A stretch of DNA of 64,000 nucleotides, taken from contig JAIUML010000002.1 in NCBI GenBank assembly GCA_022565595.1, positions 124,001-188,000 of the forward strand. Reading direction: 5' to 3'. Below are positions 17,830 through 27,205 of the stretch, piece by piece. The position numbers and the translations under genes were made by a program. This DNA comes from Saccharospirillum sp. (lineage in GTDB: Bacteria; Pseudomonadota; Gammaproteobacteria; Pseudomonadales; Natronospirillaceae). The notes below the pieces were generated by a model that saw only the letters and a list, made by a program, of their open reading frames with translations, did not search any database and had not been told where the DNA came from. Within the stretch, counting starts at the first letter, position 1. Every line of letters starts with the position of its first letter.

Positions 17830-18969
17830 TTAACGACGATAGTTTAAACGCCAAAAGTCTTGCCAATCCTGGCGCTGGTCAAAATCCTGCTCGCCGGTAC
17901 TGGCGTTGTAGGCAAGAATCTGGTCGTGAATCGCCATTACACCTGAGGGTTCATCCGGGTGGGCTGGTACCTGGCTGTTACCAGAGGTTTTGCCATCGAT
18001 CGTCATCGAAGCGATGCCCTCTTCGGTCAGCACAAAGTGCAAAAACAGCCGAGCCTGGTTCGGGCTCTGAGTGCGTGTGTTGATCAACCCATAACCAGGA
18101 TAAGACCAACCGGCAAAGGGCACCAGGTCTTCACAAATCCCAAGGTGAACAGCGCCACTGATATTGTCGCGATATTTGGCTGTCGACATCAAACCAAAGA
18201 AGGGATCCGACTGCCCTGGTGCACCGACAGCATCACCAGCGGCAGAATCGCTGCTGGTCAACAGCGGTGCGTTTTCAGCCAACGCCTTGACCCAGGTTGC
18301 AGTGGCACTCAGTTGCCCGTTTTCAAAAGTCCGGCCGTAATGCGCTTCATAGGCTGCAGCCATTTGATCATCGTAGTGGGTTTCCAACTGGTTGAACCAA
18401 TCGATATAGGCCGGCTTGTTGAGTGGGTCTGGCATGGCGACCTTGCGATTCCATTCTTCATCGGTGAGTTGCCAGACATTGCTGACCGGACAGCTGTCGT
18501 GAACTTCGGTATTGTAGGTCCAGACACTTGGATCACCGATAACCACAACCGGGTCCTGAGCGTTTTCTGGTATGGTCCCCATCAGATTGGGTGGAACCCA
18601 GCTCTCGGTGATACCCATTGGCGTCAATTGCGCCAACGCAGCAGCGGCATCGCCACTAATGGCAAGGTCACCAGTAATGTTGTTGGCCCGATATTCACGC
18701 GTCATCAGTTCAATTTGCGCAGCACCACTGACTTTAGTGCCGGTCGCGCTGAGGCCATAAGTGGCATTGAACTTGTCGGTGATTTCTACAATTTTTCCTG
18801 ATGTTGCATAAACCGTGATGGGGGCCTCCCCTCGCGCGGCTTCGATCAGTTGCTCATAACTGTAGCCATCTGCCTGCCAGGCATCATTGGCCTGACCAGC
18901 GGCCGCAACGGCGAGCGTCAATGCACTGAACGTCATCAATTTCAGGGTCTTACCATGGCGAAGTGTCAT
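17830..18969 (-). CDS. Iron-family ABC transporter periplasmic binding protein (LacI-controlled operon)
   Basis: A 379-residue periplasmic binding protein. The ATG at 18969 is chosen because AGGAG lies 8 bp upstream and it starts the signal peptide (hydrophobic LMTFSALTLAVAAAGQA, cleavage near GQA-ND); the in-frame ATG at 18993 overlaps the ATPase stop. The mature part (APITVYATSGKIVEITDKF, SDPFFGLMSTAKYRDN, GYGLINTRTQSPNQARLFL) belongs to the same broad class as the protein at 8338, but the two are clearly different proteins. Four cysteines are visible near the C-terminal half or middle, e.g. VHDSCPVSN and LGICEDLV. Its ligand is probably related to the LacI effector and to the IMPase substrate. 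Confidence 0.85.
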   Translation of the reverse strand: MTLRHGKTLKLMTFSALTLAVAAAGQANDAWQADGYSYEQLIEAARGEAPITVYATSGKIVEITDKFNATYGLSATGTKVSGAAQIELMTREYRANNITGDLAISGDAAAALAQLTPMGITESWVPPNLMGTIPENAQDPVVVIGDPSVWTYNTEVHDSCPVSNVWQLTDEEWNRKVAMPDPLNKPAYIDWFNQLETHYDDQMAAAYEAHYGRTFENGQLSATATWVKALAENAPLLTSSDSAAGDAVGAPGQSDPFFGLMSTAKYRDNISGAVHLGICEDLVPFAGWSYPGYGLINTRTQSPNQARLFLHFVLTEEGIASMTIDGKTSGNSQVPAHPDEPSGVMAIHDQILAYNASTGEQDFDQRQDWQDFWRLNYRR

Positions 18970-18989
18970 CGTTGGTTCTCCTGGTGTTT

Positions 18990-20180
18990 TCAAAGGGTCG
19001 TGCTTTGGGTTGAATGGTAGGGTGTGTTGTGGGCTGGCAGCGAAGCGCTCTGCCAGTTAGTGCCAGATTGACTCAGTGTTGAGCCTGAATTCTGCAGTTC
19101 AGAAGCGATTGAAATGCGTTGCCCTTGCCGATCAAAACAGTTCAGCGCATCGACAGCTATAGCGATGCGCACAGTAGTGCCGGGCACAAGGCCCGATGCC
19201 CGAGAGGTGGTCATCAAGAGGTTGTGGTTGCCGCAAGCCAATTCACAAATGCTTTGGCCACCGGTCGGAATCTCGCTCAACACTATGGCACCCAGGGTCC
19301 CAGCTTTTGTACTGTTCGTCACCTGGATATGCTCAGGCCTGATGCCAATGGCCGCGGTCTGCTGTACCACCTTCTCTCCCAACAGCTGAAAGAGCGCTTG
19401 CTTGAAATCGGCATCCGCATGATCCAGTTCGACCATGTTGATCGGTGGGCTACCAATAAATTCAGCCACAAAGCGATTGGCCGGTCGCTCATAAATGTCC
19501 GTTGGAGTTCCAACCTGCTGGATAATGCCTTCGTGCATCACAGCTATGCGCGTTGCCAGTGCCATCGCTTCCCATTGGTCGTGCGTCACAAAGACCAATG
19601 TCGATTGGTACTGCTGGTGGATGCGTTGTAATTCGGTGCGCATCTGCAACCGCAAACGCGCATCCAGATTCGACAGGGGCTCATCCATCAACAATATACC
19701 CGGATTGACCACCAGCATACGCGCCAATGCCACCCGTTGTTGTTGCCCACCCGAAAGCTCGGATGGGTAACGCTCGGCGTAGTCCAATATTCCCAATGTT
19801 TGCATCACGGCTTCTGTAGCGTGCTGAATTTCCGCTTTTGGCTTCTTTTGAAGTCGAAGGCCAAACTCGACGTTGCGCCGAACTGACAAATGTGGCCACA
19901 AGGCATAGCTTTGAAACACCAATCCGAGTTTGCGTTTATCGGGTGAAACAAAATGACCATGGTCAGGTACATCAACAGGCTTTGAATCCAGGTGGAGGCT
20001 GCCCCCGGAAAGGTTTTCCAGACCGGCAATCAACCTTAACGTGGTGGTTTTACCACAACCTGAAGGCCCCAATAGACACATGAATTCGCCGTCTTCAATA
20101 AAGAGATCCAGGGCGTTTATCGCCGGAGCGTCCGGCTTGCCATAGTGTTTTGTAGCCGCTTTTAAGGTAATGGTAGGCAT
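18990..20180 (-). CDS. ABC transporter ATP-binding protein (sugar/iron type)
   Basis: A 396-residue ATPase with Walker A GPSGCGKTT (about 37-45), LSGGQQQR signature, Walker B ILLMDEP and switch His (LVFVTHDQWEAM). A TOBE-type domain follows, and the last about 40 residues are Ser/Thr/Gln-rich and low in complexity (GSTLSQSGTNWQSASLPAH), which is unusual for the family. The start overlaps the permease stop by one base (TGATG). It powers the importer of the 22003-16915 operon. Confidence 0.92.
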   Translation of the reverse strand: MPTITLKAATKHYGKPDAPAINALDLFIEDGEFMCLLGPSGCGKTTTLRLIAGLENLSGGSLHLDSKPVDVPDHGHFVSPDKRKLGLVFQSYALWPHLSVRRNVEFGLRLQKKPKAEIQHATEAVMQTLGILDYAERYPSELSGGQQQRVALARMLVVNPGILLMDEPLSNLDARLRLQMRTELQRIHQQYQSTLVFVTHDQWEAMALATRIAVMHEGIIQQVGTPTDIYERPANRFVAEFIGSPPINMVELDHADADFKQALFQLLGEKVVQQTAAIGIRPEHIQVTNSTKAGTLGAIVLSEIPTGGQSICELACGNHNLLMTTSRASGLVPGTTVRIAIAVDALNCFDRQGQRISIASELQNSGSTLSQSGTNWQSASLPAHNTPYHSTQSTTL

Positions 20181-22003
20181 CAGCGTCCAAGCCCCTCAGC
20201 AAGATTGGTGCGAGTCAGTTTTTGCGCGGCCAGGGTGCCAGCTATCGCCAGAACAACGATAAGCAATACCACGGCATTGGCCGCCTGGGTGTAGTGATAG
20301 TCGATGAGTCGAATGGCATAGGTGGTCAGCACTTCCGTTGAAGGCACCGACAAAATGATGAACAAACTCAAACCATTGATACCAGAAATGAAGGGCAACA
20401 AAATTCCCGTCACCAAAGCACCTTTCTGAATGGGGACAATGATGGTTAATAACCGACGCCACCAGCGAGCTCCGGCAACACGCGCGGCCTCTTCCGGGTC
20501 TCTGCCCAGTTGCATCATGGCGGAGATCCCGGCCCGTGAAGCGAAGGGCATTTCATCCGCAATCAATGCCAGAATCAGAATCAGGTAGGTGCCGTACAGT
20601 GCGGGTATGGGCCCACGGGGCACGGCAAACAATGAGAGATAAGCAGCCGCGAAAGCAATGCCAGGTACCAGATAGGGAAAGAATGTGATTTGGCGCAATA
20701 CCGGACCGATGCCTTTTACCGGGCTACGCACGACCACATAACCCACCAGCAGGCCCAGTATGCCGGCTATCAGAGCAGAGACGCCGACTATCCAGACCGT
20801 ATTCCAGACTACCTGCCAAAGCTCAGGCGTCAACAGAATGCCTTGGCGCATGGCTATGGTGCGCAAGTCCTGTCCAACCCAATAGTCCAGAGTGAAATTG
20901 CTCCACTGCCAGATTCCTGGTACATGCATCAGGGTGCTCAAAAACAGGGTCGCCAAAGGAACACAGACAGAAACCACAAACACAACCCAGGCCAAGGCCG
21001 ACGCAGGCATGCGCCATGACCCCAAAGCCGTAACTCGTTTCAAGCTGCTTTTGCCACCCAGAGTAACAAAGCGTTTGGCTTCACGAATTAAATAAAGATC
21101 GATCATCAAGGAAAGGATGCCAAGCAGCATAATGGTGCCTGCCAAAACAGCCGCCATGCCGGTCTGGCGCGACTCTATGCTGCGATACAAGGAAGTCGAT
21201 AGAACGTTGTAGTCCACCGGCAAACCCAGTACATAGGCGACACCGAACTCACCCAGCACCTTGGCAAAAATCAACACGCTGGCTGAGGTAAGTGCCGGCA
21301 GCATCAATGGCAATACTATGCGCGAAGCAATGTAGCGTGGCGAAGCACCCAGAATGCGAGCCGATTCTTCCAGCTGTGAATCCAGATTGCGTAATGCATT
21401 CCCAAAAAGCAGAATGACAAAAGGAATAAAGTTCAGCGTCAGAATGACGATGATCGGTATCTGACCATAGGCCAGCCAATCGGGCGGAGTCATCCCCATC
21501 GCCTCGACCCAACCGCGCTGACCACCGACGCTGCGGTTCTTGAACAGGTTGTGCCAAGCGAGAGCGAAGGTCCAGGCCGGAATCATGTAAGGCACAATCA
21601 GCAAGGTCGCCAGCCAGCGCTTACCAAATACATTAGTCCGACTAACCAGCCACCCCAAAAGACCACCGATGACCAAAGAAAACAGAATGACCTGAAACGC
21701 GACCGCCAGGGTGTTCATCAACGGCGACCAGAAAAACAATTCGGAAATGGGTGAGAACAAGGCACGCTGTAAATAGTAGAGCGTGAATTCTCCGGTCATG
21801 GCACCTGTGCGCCGCTCATCCCCGAACTGCACCAGAACCGCATCCGACAACAGGCTGATAACCGGCACCACAATGAGCCAACCGAATAGCAGTATCAGCA
21901 ACAAGCCCACTACTGAAGTAGGCTCCTGGCCGATCAATTTCGCCCTGTACAGCACCCGTCCATACCATGGTGCCGAATGATTTCTGGAAGCCTGAACACT
22001 CAA
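20180..22003 (-). CDS. Iron-family ABC transporter permease (two fused permease domains)
   Basis: A 607-residue inner-membrane protein with about 12 membrane segments and two EAA-type coupling loops (LEESARILGASPRYIASRI and EEAARVAGARWWRRLLTII). The start is TTG at 22003, preceded by GAGGAG about 8 bp away; no ATG in the frame fits. It is the first gene of the operon that continues into the ATPase, binding protein and IMPase. The LacI-type operator lies 22 bp upstream of the start codon. Confidence 0.9.
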   Translation of the reverse strand: MSVQASRNHSAPWYGRVLYRAKLIGQEPTSVVGLLLILLFGWLIVVPVISLLSDAVLVQFGDERRTGAMTGEFTLYYLQRALFSPISELFFWSPLMNTLAVAFQVILFSLVIGGLLGWLVSRTNVFGKRWLATLLIVPYMIPAWTFALAWHNLFKNRSVGGQRGWVEAMGMTPPDWLAYGQIPIIVILTLNFIPFVILLFGNALRNLDSQLEESARILGASPRYIASRIVLPLMLPALTSASVLIFAKVLGEFGVAYVLGLPVDYNVLSTSLYRSIESRQTGMAAVLAGTIMLLGILSLMIDLYLIREAKRFVTLGGKSSLKRVTALGSWRMPASALAWVVFVVSVCVPLATLFLSTLMHVPGIWQWSNFTLDYWVGQDLRTIAMRQGILLTPELWQVVWNTVWIVGVSALIAGILGLLVGYVVVRSPVKGIGPVLRQITFFPYLVPGIAFAAAYLSLFAVPRGPIPALYGTYLILILALIADEMPFASRAGISAMMQLGRDPEEAARVAGARWWRRLLTIIVPIQKGALVTGILLPFISGINGLSLFIILSVPSTEVLTTYAIRLIDYHYTQAANAVVLLIVVLAIAGTLAAQKLTRTNLAEGLGR

Positions 22004-22024
22004 CTGGCTCTCTCCTCATCTATT

Positions 22025-22040
22025 TTGCACAGCTGTGCAA
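22025..22040. promoter_or_regulatory. LacI-family operator in front of the ABC/IMPase operon
   Basis: TTGCACAGCTGTGCAA is a perfect 16-bp palindrome 22 bp upstream of the permease start. Apart from one central base it equals the site at 15898. Its place near the expected transcription start suits repression. Confidence 0.82.
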
Positions 22041-22066
22041 TTCAGAGACAAGGCTAACCAGAGGCT

Positions 22067-22084
22067 GTTTCACTTTAATGACAG
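22067..22084 (-). promoter_or_regulatory. Possible weak Pho box upstream of the LacI-controlled operon
   Basis: On the minus strand CTGTCAT-TAAA-GTGAAAC has a perfect first half-site (7/7) and a poor second (4/7), at the right 4-bp gap. It lies 27 bp upstream of the LacI-type operator. On its own this is weak; it is listed because two stronger Pho boxes occur in the same island. Confidence 0.3.
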
Positions 22085-22193
22085 TCGGAAAAACTTTTTC
22101 GGGTCGATGTGTGAGCAGCGACGACAACCAGCGGCTGTTGCCATAATAGTGACCCCGGAATGCGATCGTCATGATGAAAAAAGCATTGAAGTA

Positions 22194-24056
22194 TTACAGG
22201 GGCCACACAATCAGCAACAGGGGCACCGCAATGCATACAACCAGGAGTTCCAGCGGCAAGCCCAGCTTCCAGTAATCACTGAACCGGAAACCGCCTGGCC
22301 CCAAAATCAGCGTATTGTTCTGGTGGCCAATGGGCGTCAGAAAGGCGCATGAAGCGCCAATGGCTACCGCCATCAAGTAGGGGTCGGCGCTGACACCCAG
22401 GGTCGCGGCTATGCCAATAGCGATTGGGCACATTACTGCAGCCGTGGCCGCATTGTTCATCAGGTCGGAGAGAAACATGGTGACCACAAGTATCAGCGCC
22501 AGACCAACGACCGCATTGCCTTGTGCAACCGTATCGATCAAGAACTGCGCGATCAAAACCGCCATGCCGGTGCTTTCCATGGCACCGGCAACCGGTATCA
22601 AAGCCGCCAGCAGCACGATGACTGGCCAGTCGACCGCCTCATAAACAGTGCGCGGCGGCACAGTGCCAAACGCCATGGACGCCAACACACCCATTGAAAA
22701 TGACACCGCCGCAGGCAGCAACCCGAAAGCCGCCCCACCGATGGCGAACAGCATGATCAGGCTGGCTATCCACACCTTGCGCTTATCGGGAATGCGGAAT
22801 TCGCGCTGCGCCAAAGGCACACAACCGTAATCGGCAGCGAATTCGGAAATGGATTCTGGTGGGCCCTGCATCAACAGCAAATCACCCGACTGAATGGCAA
22901 TGGAGCGTAATCGTTTCATCGAGCGAGTACCCTCTCGGGAAAGCGCCAGAAGGTTGATGCCATAACGTGCTCTCAGGCTGATATCACTGGCCGAACGATT
23001 GACCAGTTGAGAGCCAGGTAAAACGGCCAGTTCCGTCAGGTCGATCTCTCCGGACTTAACCGAAGGCTCATCGTCTGCGCTTTCACTGTCATCACTTTGC
23101 TCGGCCTGCTTCTGCTCTACAACGTCAGACTGTTTCGTTGCGGTGTTTTCGCTCTCTTCCTCCGAGTTTTCCGACCCTTCCAGTTCCAGGCCAAGAGCGG
23201 ACAACACCTCCGTCAGTGTCTCAGCCTCGGCTTCGATCATCAGCACATCGTCGGCATGGACTATACGACCCGGGTTGGCCGCAATAAGCCGAACTCGGGT
23301 TTGCACCAGACCAATGATCTGAGCGTCGGCGTCCTTCATCTCGGCTTCGATCTCACGCAGGCTCAAGCCATCTGCCTTGCTGCCCTTTACCACCCGCACT
23401 TCAGTTATGTAAGCACCAGACTCAAAGCCCTCAACCCCCGCCTGCTTGCGTGCCGGTACCAGACGCCAACCGATCAGCGTCACAAAGAGGATACCCAATA
23501 CCGCCACCGCCAGGCCTATGGGCGCGAAGTCAAACATCGCAAAACTGCCAAGGCCTGCCTCTGCCCGAAAACCGGAAACGATGAGGTTTGGCGGTGTGCC
23601 AATCAACGTCGTCATACCGCCCAGAATGGTGCCAAACGCCAGTGGCATCAGCACCTGACCGGGTGTCAGTTCAAGACGCTTCGATAAATGAATTGCCACC
23701 GGCATCAACAGGGCCATGGCACCCACATTGTTCATGAACCCCGATAAAAAGGCGCCCAGCCCCATCAATGCTGCCAGACTTGCCAGACGGCCAGCTTCGG
23801 CAGGCAACAAGCTGCGTGTCAGAGCATCCACAGCGCCAGAATTCTGCAAGCCCTTGCTCAAAATCAGCACAGCGGCCACCGTTATTACCGCCGGATGACC
23901 AAAACCGGTAAAGGCATCCACCGGAGCTATTAACCCAGCCAGCACACAGCCAAGCAAAGACCCTAAGGCAACCATATCGTGCCGCCAGCGCCCCCACAGA
24001 AACATTCCGACTGTGATCACCAAAATACCAAGGATCAACCACTGTTGTTGTGTCAT
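22194..24056 (-). CDS. SLC13/DASS-type anion symporter with two TrkA-C domains
   Basis: A 620-residue inner-membrane transporter. Two sets of membrane segments carry the SLC13-like signatures (FMNNVGAMALLMP, GTPPNLIVSGFRA, LSDLMNNAATAAVMCPIAIG). They flank a cytoplasmic insert with two RCK_C/TrkA-C domains (ITEVRVVKGSKADGLSLREI; ELAVLPGSQLVNRSASDI) joined by an acidic linker of about 40 residues. Such proteins carry sulfate, phosphate or dicarboxylates, usually with Na+. The ATG at 24056 is chosen over 24128 because GAGGG lies 5 bp upstream and the protein then starts at the first helix. It is divergent from the lipoprotein gene at 24375 and may add anion uptake to the island, but no shared control site is seen. 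Confidence 0.88.
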   Translation of the reverse strand: MTQQQWLILGILVITVGMFLWGRWRHDMVALGSLLGCVLAGLIAPVDAFTGFGHPAVITVAAVLILSKGLQNSGAVDALTRSLLPAEAGRLASLAALMGLGAFLSGFMNNVGAMALLMPVAIHLSKRLELTPGQVLMPLAFGTILGGMTTLIGTPPNLIVSGFRAEAGLGSFAMFDFAPIGLAVAVLGILFVTLIGWRLVPARKQAGVEGFESGAYITEVRVVKGSKADGLSLREIEAEMKDADAQIIGLVQTRVRLIAANPGRIVHADDVLMIEAEAETLTEVLSALGLELEGSENSEEESENTATKQSDVVEQKQAEQSDDSESADDEPSVKSGEIDLTELAVLPGSQLVNRSASDISLRARYGINLLALSREGTRSMKRLRSIAIQSGDLLLMQGPPESISEFAADYGCVPLAQREFRIPDKRKVWIASLIMLFAIGGAAFGLLPAAVSFSMGVLASMAFGTVPPRTVYEAVDWPVIVLLAALIPVAGAMESTGMAVLIAQFLIDTVAQGNAVVGLALILVVTMFLSDLMNNAATAAVMCPIAIGIAATLGVSADPYLMAVAIGASCAFLTPIGHQNNTLILGPGGFRFSDYWKLGLPLELLVVCIAVPLLLIVWPL

Positions 24057-24374
24057 GCATCCCTCACCTGAATAAATACCTGGCAACCAACCTTTTTGTA
24101 CGACTCGACTGTACGATGCGACAGGCACTGTGCAATTACAGAAGTTAACAAACCCTACTGCATATGTACGACGCTGTAATAATTTTTATGTGTTTAGAAT
24201 GGACACAGATGCTTCATAAGAGGTAGCACCTGTCTCCAGGTTTGAATTAAACCCTTTCTTTCTCTTAACCAGCATCCCTGGTTAACACCAGATAATCCAG
24301 AAATAAATCGCCAACGGATTTCTCAAATAAAAACCACAACTTGCCCGGCTGAAACAATCAAGGAGGTCCACACC

Positions 24375-27134
24375 ATGCAATCCAGATCCCATTTCAGAGA
24401 GAGCTCTGCAATGATGCTCTCATGGCTAAGGTTGGGAATCTTCAAACAATTCCGAATTACCGCCCTTGCTACCCTGGTCATACTCCTGCTGGCTGCCTGT
24501 GAAGGTGGCACGGCAGACGGCAATGGCTCAGATGTCAATGGCACTCCCGAGTCGCGCGGAGGAACCCTGAGCAGCAACAGCGGCATCGAGGGTGAAGCCG
24601 GCAGTGTAGTTTTGGCAGTTGACGGAGCCCTTGATGATGACGAAGAGGTCGAGGTATTGCTGGAAATTGTGCCTATACCCACGGATAGCGCCGATCTTTC
24701 TGAAGGTGTAGAAGCGCTTGGCAGTGCCTTCGCGCTAAGCTCAGATAGGCCAGTGCGCACCTCTCCGGACGCACCATTCCTGATGGGCCTGCCAGTGCCT
24801 GAAGGAGCCGACGCCGACCAACTAGGGATCGCCGTGCTCGACTTCGATACCCTCTACGCACCTCCAGACAGCGATGATGTTTCAGGCTTGAAGCGCCAAT
24901 GGGCCTACCTGGACGCAGTCGTGGATACGGAAACCAATCTGGTCATATCACCCTTGCTCGGCTTGACGCCAGAGCCCATGGTGGCCATCGTGGTCGAGTC
25001 TGAAGCGTTCAACAGCAGCCGAATTCTGGCACGGAATTCAGTGACAGGGGCCGAGTTCGTAGGTACCTGTGGCCCGGGTTTCCTTTTTGCCGACGAGACA
25101 TGCACATCAGCCGATCGCTCAGCAGCCGCAGCCATGCTCGAACAGGCATACAACAACCTCACCTTGTTCGGCTTCACGGATGAGCCAGCTCTCAAGCGAG
25201 GCATCGGCTCCGTTGATATAAGCCACCAGGGCGGCTTCTCCTGGAGCATATCTTACGTCCCCGGACCCTATCAGATTCAACTGCGCCCGCGGAGCAAAGA
25301 GGACGCTGGCGGTATGTATTCTTCTTCAAGCGGTCGCGTCTGGATTGCTATTGGCACTGACGGAGTCACCGAGGATCGACGCCGCATCGTCCGACATGAA
25401 TACATCCACGCTACCCAGTACGCTGGCTTCGACGGGTTCGCTTCTACTGAAGACTGGCTAGCCTCTCGCTGGGTAATCGAAGGCCAGGCCGTAGTGGCAG
25501 AAACCTCTTTTACCGCAATTGAACGGCGTAACCGTGACCCTCGTGTCGTCGACACTACCCTCGAACGTTCATACTGGACGGGCTCCGAATTTGGCCCGGG
25601 ACCCGCCAGCGAATACATGGCTCAAGACTTATGGTGGTACCTGGTACAGCGTTTTAACGCCGACATCTCATTGTTGCAACCATTTATGGACCGTGGCCTG
25701 GCTGCGACTGATGTCCATGCGACCTTGCGAGCAGAATACCCCGACGACTTTGGCAGCTCGGGTCCGTTAGGCGGTTTACCTCAGGCCTATTGGGACTGGG
25801 TCAAGAACCAGGTGTTCGAGAAAGGCGTGCCCATGGATGACAGTCGTTTCGGCGATACTTGCGCATTCACCTTGCCCGCTGCCACGCCCAGTGCGCTCAC
25901 CTACACCCCTTTCGGTGAAAATGGGACAGTCAGCAGAACCCTTCCCCCTCTGACAGCAGAGGTGGTTCAGGTCATGCTCCCAAGCGGCGATGGCTGGCTC
26001 GATACGCTCCGTGTAGACAGCAACTCCGGTTATGTACGATCGACCATCTACCAGGCTTCCGGCAGTGGCGGCACCCAGGGTTGCATCGGCCAGGGTGACT
26101 CCAACTCCCGGACGCTAATGGCCAGCGACAGTGCCCAGACCTATTACGTCGTCATCGCCAATACCAGCATGAATAACGAAAATTCATTCACCGTGGCCTT
26201 TGACGGCACAGCAGGCATCGAGATCGTAACGCCCAATGACGGAGCCTCGTTGGACGAGGGCGAAATTGATTTCAGTGCCACCCTGGCCGGTTTCGACGCC
26301 CCAACCGACATACGTTGGACCTATCGGCGCCCGGCTGACGGCCTGCTTTGGACCTTCCTTGAACGCACTGAATCTGGTGAGACGACGTCCTGGACACTGT
26401 GCGATGGTGACTACGAGATCACGGCAGAGGCCATGCAAGGCTCGACTGTGATGGTGAGCACAAGCATCGACCTGAGCCTAGAAGACCTCGGCGACTCCAA
26501 CCCACCGAATGCGTGTCGGCCAGAGGTGTCAATACAAGAGCCCATTGAAGGTCTCAACTACCTCGCCGGTGAACCCCTGCCATTGAAGGCCGACATACAA
26601 AACACCGGCTCTGCCGTGCTGGGGCCTCGGTATGACATCGAGTGGCGCATAGGCGGACCAACCGGAACCCTCGTCGGCACCGGTCTCAATGACACAACCT
26701 CCTTCGACGAGGGCGCGATCACGCTCTACGTTTCCTACGGCGTTGCAAGTGACACAGTAACGTTCAACTCCCTGGCTGCGACCAACGACCCACCCAGCGC
26801 CTCAATCACTTCGCCGGAAGATGAGGCCATGTTCGGCCTCGGTTCCGATGAGTTCGGCGAAGGCGGTGATGGTTACACAATCACCTTTACCGGCACCGGC
26901 AGCAGCCCACAGGAAGGCTCAATAACAGGCGCAGCTCTCACCTGGGAATACCGCCGCACAGATGGCACTGGCACCAACTGGATAAACGCGGGCAGTGGCG
27001 AGACTGTCGACATCTTTTTTGCCTGGCAAAGTTGTACCTGGCAGTATTACGATGTGCGCGTCACCGCTACGGATTCGCAGGACCTGTCGGCGAGCGACAC
27101 CATCTCCATCGGCACCCAGCCACCTGTGTGCTGA
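24375..27134 (+). CDS. Large lipoprotein with HExxH metalloprotease-like domain and Ig-like repeats
   Basis: A 919-residue exported protein. The N-terminal helix ends in a lipobox (LLLAAC, Cys about 42) followed by a Gly/Asp/Ser linker, so it is probably an outer-membrane lipoprotein. Residues about 330-380 contain RHEYIHATQ (His341, Glu342, His345) and, 24 residues after the second His, WVIEGQA with Glu369; this is the HExxH...E zinc site of gluzincin-type peptidases. Three Ig-like modules follow (from about 615, 715 and 810), each starting with a PxxG/E-type strand. Strong AGGAGG lies 9 bp before the ATG. I do not recognise a named family. The isolated position gives no functional clue. Confidence 0.8.
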   Translation: MQSRSHFRESSAMMLSWLRLGIFKQFRITALATLVILLLAACEGGTADGNGSDVNGTPESRGGTLSSNSGIEGEAGSVVLAVDGALDDDEEVEVLLEIVPIPTDSADLSEGVEALGSAFALSSDRPVRTSPDAPFLMGLPVPEGADADQLGIAVLDFDTLYAPPDSDDVSGLKRQWAYLDAVVDTETNLVISPLLGLTPEPMVAIVVESEAFNSSRILARNSVTGAEFVGTCGPGFLFADETCTSADRSAAAAMLEQAYNNLTLFGFTDEPALKRGIGSVDISHQGGFSWSISYVPGPYQIQLRPRSKEDAGGMYSSSSGRVWIAIGTDGVTEDRRRIVRHEYIHATQYAGFDGFASTEDWLASRWVIEGQAVVAETSFTAIERRNRDPRVVDTTLERSYWTGSEFGPGPASEYMAQDLWWYLVQRFNADISLLQPFMDRGLAATDVHATLRAEYPDDFGSSGPLGGLPQAYWDWVKNQVFEKGVPMDDSRFGDTCAFTLPAATPSALTYTPFGENGTVSRTLPPLTAEVVQVMLPSGDGWLDTLRVDSNSGYVRSTIYQASGSGGTQGCIGQGDSNSRTLMASDSAQTYYVVIANTSMNNENSFTVAFDGTAGIEIVTPNDGASLDEGEIDFSATLAGFDAPTDIRWTYRRPADGLLWTFLERTESGETTSWTLCDGDYEITAEAMQGSTVMVSTSIDLSLEDLGDSNPPNACRPEVSIQEPIEGLNYLAGEPLPLKADIQNTGSAVLGPRYDIEWRIGGPTGTLVGTGLNDTTSFDEGAITLYVSYGVASDTVTFNSLAATNDPPSASITSPEDEAMFGLGSDEFGEGGDGYTITFTGTGSSPQEGSITGAALTWEYRRTDGTGTNWINAGSGETVDIFFAWQSCTWQYYDVRVTATDSQDLSASDTISIGTQPPVC

Positions 27135-27172
27135 ACGCCAGGCAAATGGGTAGCCTTTAGCCCAACAACTCG

Positions 27173-27205
27173 ACCGCCCCGAAGCCTCCCCGGCTTCGGG
27201 GCGGT
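27173..27205. terminator. Hairpin after the HExxH lipoprotein gene
   Basis: A 14-bp perfect stem (27173-27186 with 27192-27205) closes a 5-base loop TCCCC. No long T tract follows, so it may act with Rho or as an mRNA end stabiliser. Confidence 0.6.

Noticed and set aside
24120-24135. Third LacI-type operator upstream of the SLC13 gene
   Set aside because: Only the right half CTGTGCAA matches; the left half differs at most positions, so it is likely chance.
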